From the NCBI RefSeq assembly GCF_000227135.1, contig NC_018234.1, forward strand, positions 62,001 through 126,000: DNA of 64,000 bases, read 5' to 3'. Every line of letters begins with the position of its first letter. Within the stretch, counting starts at the first letter, position 1. Shown here piece by piece: positions 58,560-64,000 of the stretch. Both the position numbers and the translations under genes were made by a program. Source of the stretch: Leishmania donovani. Lineage: Eukaryota; Euglenozoa; Kinetoplastea; Trypanosomatida; Trypanosomatidae. The notes under the pieces were generated by a model that had not been told where the DNA came from, did no database searches, and saw only the letters and a program-made list of their open reading frames with translations.

Positions 58560-61430
58560 CCATCACGCTGTCTCGTTGTACCGCACCTCCACGTTGCAGA
58601 AGGCTACCAACGTCTTGCGTCGCACGCGAACGTCGACGGGGGCGAGACCCCTCCCCACGCTGGCGCCGTCGAGCGTCCCAAAACTCGTCCTCAAAGCACG
58701 CGGCGCCGGTGGCGCCGCGAGGAGCGTCCACTCCCCCTCGCGTGCCGGACGATGACGGAGTTCGGCCCTACGGCGACGCTGCGACCACCTCCGCTGTTAT
58801 TCCACACCTGCACAAGGCGCCGCGTCTAGCCCAGGAAGAAGGCAACGACGTACCACCACGCGGGAGTGCAGCCCCCCCCCCCTTTCCCTCCACACGACGC
58901 ATGCGGCGCTGCAACGGCGCCGCATCATCTTCCTCCGCAGCTGCTTGGGAGAAAGGGGTGTCTCGCCCGCGGCGCGCCCAGCAACGCCTTCGTCGACGGC
59001 TGCGCAGGTGCGTGCGCCGCTGGACCCCATGGCAAGCTCTCCGTTGGTGGCCCCACTGCACTAGAGGACGAGATCCTGCGTAGGAAGGAAAACGCCACGC
59101 TGCCCTTCCTCTGAGGTCGTCCTCGGCATCGCAGCTGGGGTGCAACGTGTTGCACGGTCGGCAACCCGCTAGCGCGCCGTCGAAGTCCTCTGCGGGCGTC
59201 GACCGGCTGATGCCGTCTCGCTGCCCAAGACGTGGAAAACGACATGTGTCAGCTTGATGGCGACAGCCCAGCGTCCCTCCACATCTCGCACAGTGAGCCG
59301 CTCAACCGGTGAGGGTGCCGCTGCCGCCGCCGAAGGCCCTCTGCTCCACACCACTACCGTAGCCGAAGCCTACCGCAACCTTGCTGTCCCTCTGCGCTCG
59401 GCGGCCGCGACACAGGTAAAAGCTGAAGCAGAGCTCTCTGGGCAAGCGCCGCGGTTAACGGAGGTTGCGGTGGTGGGGCAGCGGCGGTACACAGCACAAA
59501 AAAGAGCCGGGTCACGCAATACGCGTCAGTGCGGCGCGTTCCGCTCCCGACGCGTGGCGAAGTACGCGCAGATCTTGAGGTTGGCAAGGCATCGACGCAG
59601 CCTCTCCGGTGCACACGGGAATGAGCTCCGCCGCGGCACGTCGTGTGTGCCATCCAGCGTGAGCGGCGTTGACGGAGACGCTGCAACACCCACTAGAGCG
59701 TCACCCTTCTGCACCTCGCTTGGGCCGCGGGTGGGGAGCACTCAGCGTAGCCGGCTGTGGGACGGGGGGAAGGGGGAGGGGGGTCGCCGACATCGGCGGT
59801 GCTACACGTTTTCGAACTCCCCTTGCCGCGGAGGGGGGATGCTCTGCCGGCTGGAACTGCGCCGCCGCAGCCACCGCGCCCCCAGCGCCGGCAGCCGTCT
59901 TGTCTTGCGCCTGCTTCAGACGCTACGTCAGAGGTACACCTGCGCCCGCTCATTGAAGTCGCCTCCGCTGGTCGGATCGGCAGCCACGAAGTGCGCGACC
60001 GGCCGGGGAAGATGCGTGTGGTGCTGCGACAGAGCGTGCCAGACGCGGCTGTCATGCTGCGGCCACCCTCTACAGCGCCGCAGTTGCCTTGCCGAGGATG
60101 GCACACATCGCATGTAGTGCAGGGCATCGGTGAAGGGAAGCGCGCAGCTTAGCTGCGTCTGGCAGGGAGGCGAACACGTCTCAGCTGAACAGCGGCTGCA
60201 GGGCACCAAGCTCCGTGCCGATCCCCTGCATAAAGATCTCCAGTGCCACAATACACAGCCCCGCCTCGCTCAGCGTATACTTCAGGCACACCACAGCTCG
60301 ACTGCATCAAAGTCGCTCACCACCGGTGGCTGCGCCGCCACAGCAGCAGCGACCTCCGGCAGCAGCGCAGGAGGACACGTGACGGCAAGGCCGAGAGGTG
60401 CGGCGTCGGTGCTCGTGCGGGTAACGGCGACATCCGCACACCCCACCTCCTTGGCTTGCTGGGCAGGCTGGCACCTCCTCGCTATCACTCCCCTCACTGG
60501 CAGCAGCACAGTCGTGGCGGCTGGCGTGGCATCCGCCATCGACAGCATCATCTTGTCATAGGCCCCCTTCTCGCACCGTCAGCAGGGCTGTCCGCAGAGC
60601 GACTGTCGCGGGCCCCACCGAGAGCGTCACCACTACCGCAAAACCATGTGCATACAGAAGCAGCCAGCAGTTCTCCATCCACGCCTCCAGCAACGGTACA
60701 GGCGGCGCTGAGGTCGTCCGCAGCGCTGCCGCCTGCCTCGGCATCCTCTGCTGGAGGCGTGGATCGAGCTTGCGACGAGTGAACCGCGGAGGAGAGATAC
60801 CCGCTGGAGCTGCCTACATGGCCCATCCTGTGCGGAGGAGCCGCTCAGCTGCAGGGAGGTCATCGCCACTCGTCATCCGTTCTGCAACGGCTGACTACCC
60901 GCCATCAGCGACGGGGCTTCCTCGAGCGGACCTCACCAAACGAGGCGGGGATGCCACCAACCCATGCACTGCCGCCAACGGGAAATCCACCGCACCTCCC
61001 GCTGCTGCAGATAACGCGCTGCCACCACCCCGCCGTGTCACAGCACCCGATGCTGTCAGCACCTGCCGCACTGACAAAAGCGCGCGCAGCTCAGGAGGTG
61101 CTGAGGAGTGTCCGCGACAACACTTTCAGGCTCCCCCATCCAAGCCAGAAGGAGCACTGGCAGGCGGCTCTTGGTCGCTGCGCCGCCCGCCAAATCCAGC
61201 GGGCTCGCGACGGGGTTAGCGACGGAGGGCGCCGTGCCGCTCGACTGCAGCTGTTCGCCGGGCACCTCAGACACCGCCACGGTGAAGATCCTGACCGGGG
61301 CCGGTTGGAAGGCGGTGGGTGTTCTGTGACCACTTGGGTGGCACGGCGACGGCACGGTGCCGCTACCATTCACGGAGAAGGTGGAGCTGTGCCGATCCCG
61401 ACGGAGCGCCGACATGCCAGTCTACGCGAA
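58560..61430 (-). pseudogene. Heavily frameshifted gene remnant, family not recognised
   Basis: On the minus strand, protein-like segments in changing frames follow one another. They include LPVLLLAWMGEPESVVADTP near 61,150, PLLEAWMENCWLLLYAHGFA near 60,680, MMLSMADATPAATTVLLPVR near 60,540, EAGLCIVALEIFMQGIGTEL near 60,240, VAHFVAADPTSGGDFNERAQ near 59,960, RLKQAQDKTAAGAGG near 59,910, and FPCAPERLRRCLANLKICAY near 59,600. Each is ended by a stop or continued in another frame. Length and continuity suggest a gene of about 900 codons that has decayed. The flanking kinases are intact, so random sequencing errors are less likely. I cannot name the family; the hydrophobic WLLLYAHGFAVVVTL segment may be a buried helix or membrane segment. 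Confidence 0.6.
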
Positions 61431-61967
61431 GATCACGCGGATATGCGCGTGTCTGTGAGAGTTCGTTGCTCTTCGGCCGCCCTCTGCGTCCGGTGAGAGA
61501 AACGTGGCGGGGAGAAGACGCCAGTACACGGCGATGCATGTGTCCCAGGAAGAGGGGAGGGGACACACAGTGAGAGAGACGCGGGGCATGAGGACGGTGG
61601 AGCAGCAGGGCTGCCGCCATCACAACATGCACGCACAGACGGGCGCGCGTGTACGTGTTGAGAGAAGGTCTGAGCAGGGGGGATGCCGGGAAGGAGCTGC
61701 CGTGAGGCGCTTCACCGGACGCAGGCGGCGGTGGTGCGTGTGCGCGCTCGTTCTTCGTGAAAGGAGTGTGCGTGTGCAAGCACCTGAAGGGGAGGAAAGG
61801 AGGAAGGGAGGGAGGGGGGACGGAGAAGCCCGAGACGCGTGGGCCGGGCACCAGCGGCGGCGGCAGTCGATGAGAAAGTGGCAGAGGGCGAAGGAGGCAG
61901 CTCACAGCTGCCGTGCCGGCTCTCTTTCTCTCTGGCAAAGAGGCGGAGAGGCAGCCACACAAGCAGG
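61431..61967 (-). other. 3' flank of the second kinase
   Basis: No gene seen; GA-rich on the plus strand, that is CT-rich on the minus strand. Probably 3' UTR of the upstream kinase plus spacer. Confidence 0.45.
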
Positions 61968-64000
61968 TCATGCACCCTGCCTCCCATCCCAACTCGGCCG
62001 ATCCTCAAACATTACCTCTAGCCGTCGGTCGAGCACCGCCAGCTCCTCAATCGACGGCAGCGCCGACCACTGCTGCCGGTCCGGCACGAGTCGGCGCACT
62101 ACCGCGGCGTCCCGCTGCAGCAGTGCGCAGGTGCGGTAGTAGGAGTACACCGCTCGCAGCGTGGTGGCGTCGAAGACGCGGGTGAGCGCGGCGGAGAGGC
62201 GGTTGCGGCGCTCGAGGTAGGGGCGCCACCGGCGCAGTTCCATTGCGGTGGCCAGTGAAGACGACCGACCGCCGCCTGTCGAGGATGCCATCAGGGGAGC
62301 AGCTGGATCTGCAAACTGCATCGACACCGCAGCAGAGAAGGAGACGCCGCGTTTGGTGGTGGATGACGACCTGTCTTTCGACCTTCTCGGAAGGAGCCGT
62401 GAACGACGGCGTGCCTCTTCGCTCGCCGCTACCTGCGCCAGTGCGGCGGACTCACGCAGCTGTCGGATGCGCGGCGGCATTGGACGGCCCACCGGCAGCT
62501 GCCCCAAGTGCAAGATGCTGACCACCTTCTCCGCATTGTCGGGGTCGAGCTGGTGCTGCTCATGCCCGCTGCGTTGCTCATCGATCTGCTGCACCATGCG
62601 CGCGTACGCCTCCTCTGGCGACATGGTAGACTGGGCACCACCGGACCTGCCAGGGGGCCCCTCCGCGCCGTCCTCGGCTGCCGCGGCCGCCTCGAACACG
62701 TTTAAGACGTGCGGCATGCTGCGGAGGAGGGCAGAGCCGTGCCGCTCATGTAGAACCTCTATGTCCGTAAGCAGGCGCTGGTGCCGCATGCGCTGCTGCA
62801 CGCGCTGGCGCAGATCTACGACACTCTGGGCGATCTCGTCGAGGGAGGCGAAGCGCATGTCGGCGACGTTCTCGTAGGCTTGAAAGAACAGCGCATCCTC
62901 ATCAATGGAGCCGCACCGAGTGGCGCCACGCTTGTGCATCAGCGGCGGCGATGTCGGGAGGCCCGGCTTCAGTGGAAAGTTCGACGACGGCACCGGTGGT
63001 GTGGTCGATTGGGCCTCAGCAGCGCCATCGATCGTCGGCGATGCCACTCCAGTCAACGGCTTACGCTCCGGCTCAGTCGTGTCGTCGTGACGCGACGACT
63101 CACCTCCCTGCTGAGGAGCGGCGGGCTCGAGCTGCCGTGCCTGCAGGTGCCGGCGTTTCCTCGCCGCAGCGCTCATCATCGGGGAGTCCTCGCTACGAGC
63201 CGCATTAGCCGCCTGCGGCAGCGAACCGACGCGAGCGCCACCCTTGCCGATGTTGTGTCCGGTGACAGTCAAGTCTTCACCTTGGACCGGATGCGGCGGG
63301 GGCGACCCCGACGGACGGCGCGATGGCCTTGGAGGACGGCCGTTCAGCGCCTTGTTTGCTGCAGATTCAGCGCAGAACGGTCCTGCCCCTTCGGCAGCAG
63401 CAGTGGCGGCTATCTCTGGTGCAACGTCGTAGACCATGTAGGGACGCATGCTGTCCGAGGGCCCCATGTTCATACCCTCCCTGGCGGAGGGTAAGCTGGA
63501 CAGCTCGCTGCTGCGGCGGCCAGCCGCGCCGGTGAGACATTCACCAGTGGCCCCGAAGAAGAAGGTGCCGTCGTGGACGCCACCGTCGCCTTGGATGGCG
63601 CCGCTGATGGCGGCCGAAGAGATGCTGCAGGTCAGCCCAGATGGTTGCGCTGTGAGAAGAGCCGTGCGCGCTGCTTCGACCGCTCGCCGCTCCACCTTCT
63701 CGCGCTCCTCGGCCGGCGCGCAGGCGGGGCTTAGCAGCTGGCGCTTCAGCTCGGTGTAATGCACTGACTTGCTGCGCGGGTCGTCAGGGTGGCGTGCGTT
63801 CCACGCTGCGACGTTCGCCTGCCACGCTTGCAGCTGTCGCATCAGTGCAGACTCGCCAGGTGAGGCGGGGACGTCGAGAGGGGTGCGCAGACTGCGCCAC
63901 AGGTCTACGTAGGCACGCACGCACGGCACCGTCAGCACCTCCTCGCACGAGGGGCGCTGACTGGCGTCGAGGCAGAGCATGCAGTTGATCAAGTCGGCGA
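61968..64000 (-). CDS. Protein kinase, C-terminal part (5' partial, probably NEK family)
   Basis: The frame is open to the window end; the TTG at 63992 is inside the coding sequence. The first visible residues (ADLINCMLCLDASQRPSCEEVL) are the end of a kinase domain, subdomain XI with the invariant Arg. About 650 residues of C-terminal tail follow. It is Ala/Ser/Pro-rich with charged helical parts (VVDLRQRVQQRMRHQRLLTD, MVQQIDEQRSGHEQ, MELRRWRPYLERRNRLSA). NEK membership is suggested by the subdomain XI sequence and a kinase of similar build in the same unit; the catalytic core lies outside the window, so activity cannot be judged. Confidence 0.8.
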   Translation of the reverse strand, partial: ADLINCMLCLDASQRPSCEEVLTVPCVRAYVDLWRSLRTPLDVPASPGESALMRQLQAWQANVAAWNARHPDDPRSKSVHYTELKRQLLSPACAPAEEREKVERRAVEAARTALLTAQPSGLTCSISSAAISGAIQGDGGVHDGTFFFGATGECLTGAAGRRSSELSSLPSAREGMNMGPSDSMRPYMVYDVAPEIAATAAAEGAGPFCAESAANKALNGRPPRPSRRPSGSPPPHPVQGEDLTVTGHNIGKGGARVGSLPQAANAARSEDSPMMSAAARKRRHLQARQLEPAAPQQGGESSRHDDTTEPERKPLTGVASPTIDGAAEAQSTTPPVPSSNFPLKPGLPTSPPLMHKRGATRCGSIDEDALFFQAYENVADMRFASLDEIAQSVVDLRQRVQQRMRHQRLLTDIEVLHERHGSALLRSMPHVLNVFEAAAAAEDGAEGPPGRSGGAQSTMSPEEAYARMVQQIDEQRSGHEQHQLDPDNAEKVVSILHLGQLPVGRPMPPRIRQLRESAALAQVAASEEARRRSRLLPRRSKDRSSSTTKRGVSFSAAVSMQFADPAAPLMASSTGGGRSSSLATAMELRRWRPYLERRNRLSAALTRVFDATTLRAVYSYYRTCALLQRDAAVVRRLVPDRQQWSALPSIEELAVLDRRLEVMFEDRPSWDGRQGA

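Noticed and set aside
57868..58731. 287-codon minus-strand open frame
   Set aside because: Composition is Arg/Ser/Leu-rich and repetitive like a spacer; only its first 60 codons might belong to the decayed locus.
1..64000. CRISPR arrays, bacterial operons or prophage
   Set aside because: No regularly spaced repeats or bacterial signals; the sequence is a eukaryotic trypanosomatid nuclear region.

Overview
The window looks like nuclear chromosome sequence from a trypanosomatid of the genus Leishmania. The DNA is GC-rich, no gene needs an intron, and genes are lined up head-to-tail and separated by pyrimidine-rich, microsatellite-bearing spacers, as expected for polycistronic transcription with trans-splicing. 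Cytochrome c1 carries the one-cysteine haem motif typical of Euglenozoa, and several copies of a dispersed repeat match what I know of Leishmania SIDER2 retroposons. From memory, cytochrome c1, B12-dependent methionine synthase and a pitrilysin-like protease lie together near one end of Leishmania chromosome 7; I could not check this here. The species cannot be told from the sequence.

Layout: positions 1 to about 49.8 kb form one plus-strand gene array. In order: TSR1 (5' cut by the window), a divergent acyl-CoA dehydrogenase that lacks its catalytic glutamate, a small unknown protein, two tandem MaoC-type hydratases, another small unknown protein, a SIN1/AVO1-like TORC2 subunit, SIDER2 copy A, cytochrome c1, a probable mitoribosomal mL54, a type I membrane protein, SIDER2 copy B, methionine synthase MetH, presequence protease (M16C), a degenerate locus, a MICU-type calcium sensor, a 2221-residue Sec7 ARF-GEF, the tRNA thiouridylase MnmA/MTU1, a TMEM115 homologue and a TAPT1 homologue. 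From 54.1 kb to the end the genes are on the minus strand: a NEK-like kinase, a strongly degenerate locus, and the C-terminal part of a second kinase cut by the window end.

The 49.8-54.1 kb interval is a convergent strand-switch region. It holds a decayed coding stretch, SIDER2 copy C, a long G-run next to a sequencing gap, and an inverted, internally deleted SIDER2 copy D. Three runs of N (13694-13792, 52553-52717, 53179-53277) fall in SIDER2 copies or in the G-run, so they are repeat-induced assembly breaks.

Functionally the array is rich in mitochondrial genes (ACAD-like, MaoC pair, cytochrome c1, mL54-like, PreP, MICU, MTU1). Three genes near the distal end of the plus array (Sec7 GEF, TMEM115, TAPT1) act in the early secretory pathway. 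In this lineage neighbours are co-transcribed but not necessarily functionally linked, so context is weak evidence of role.
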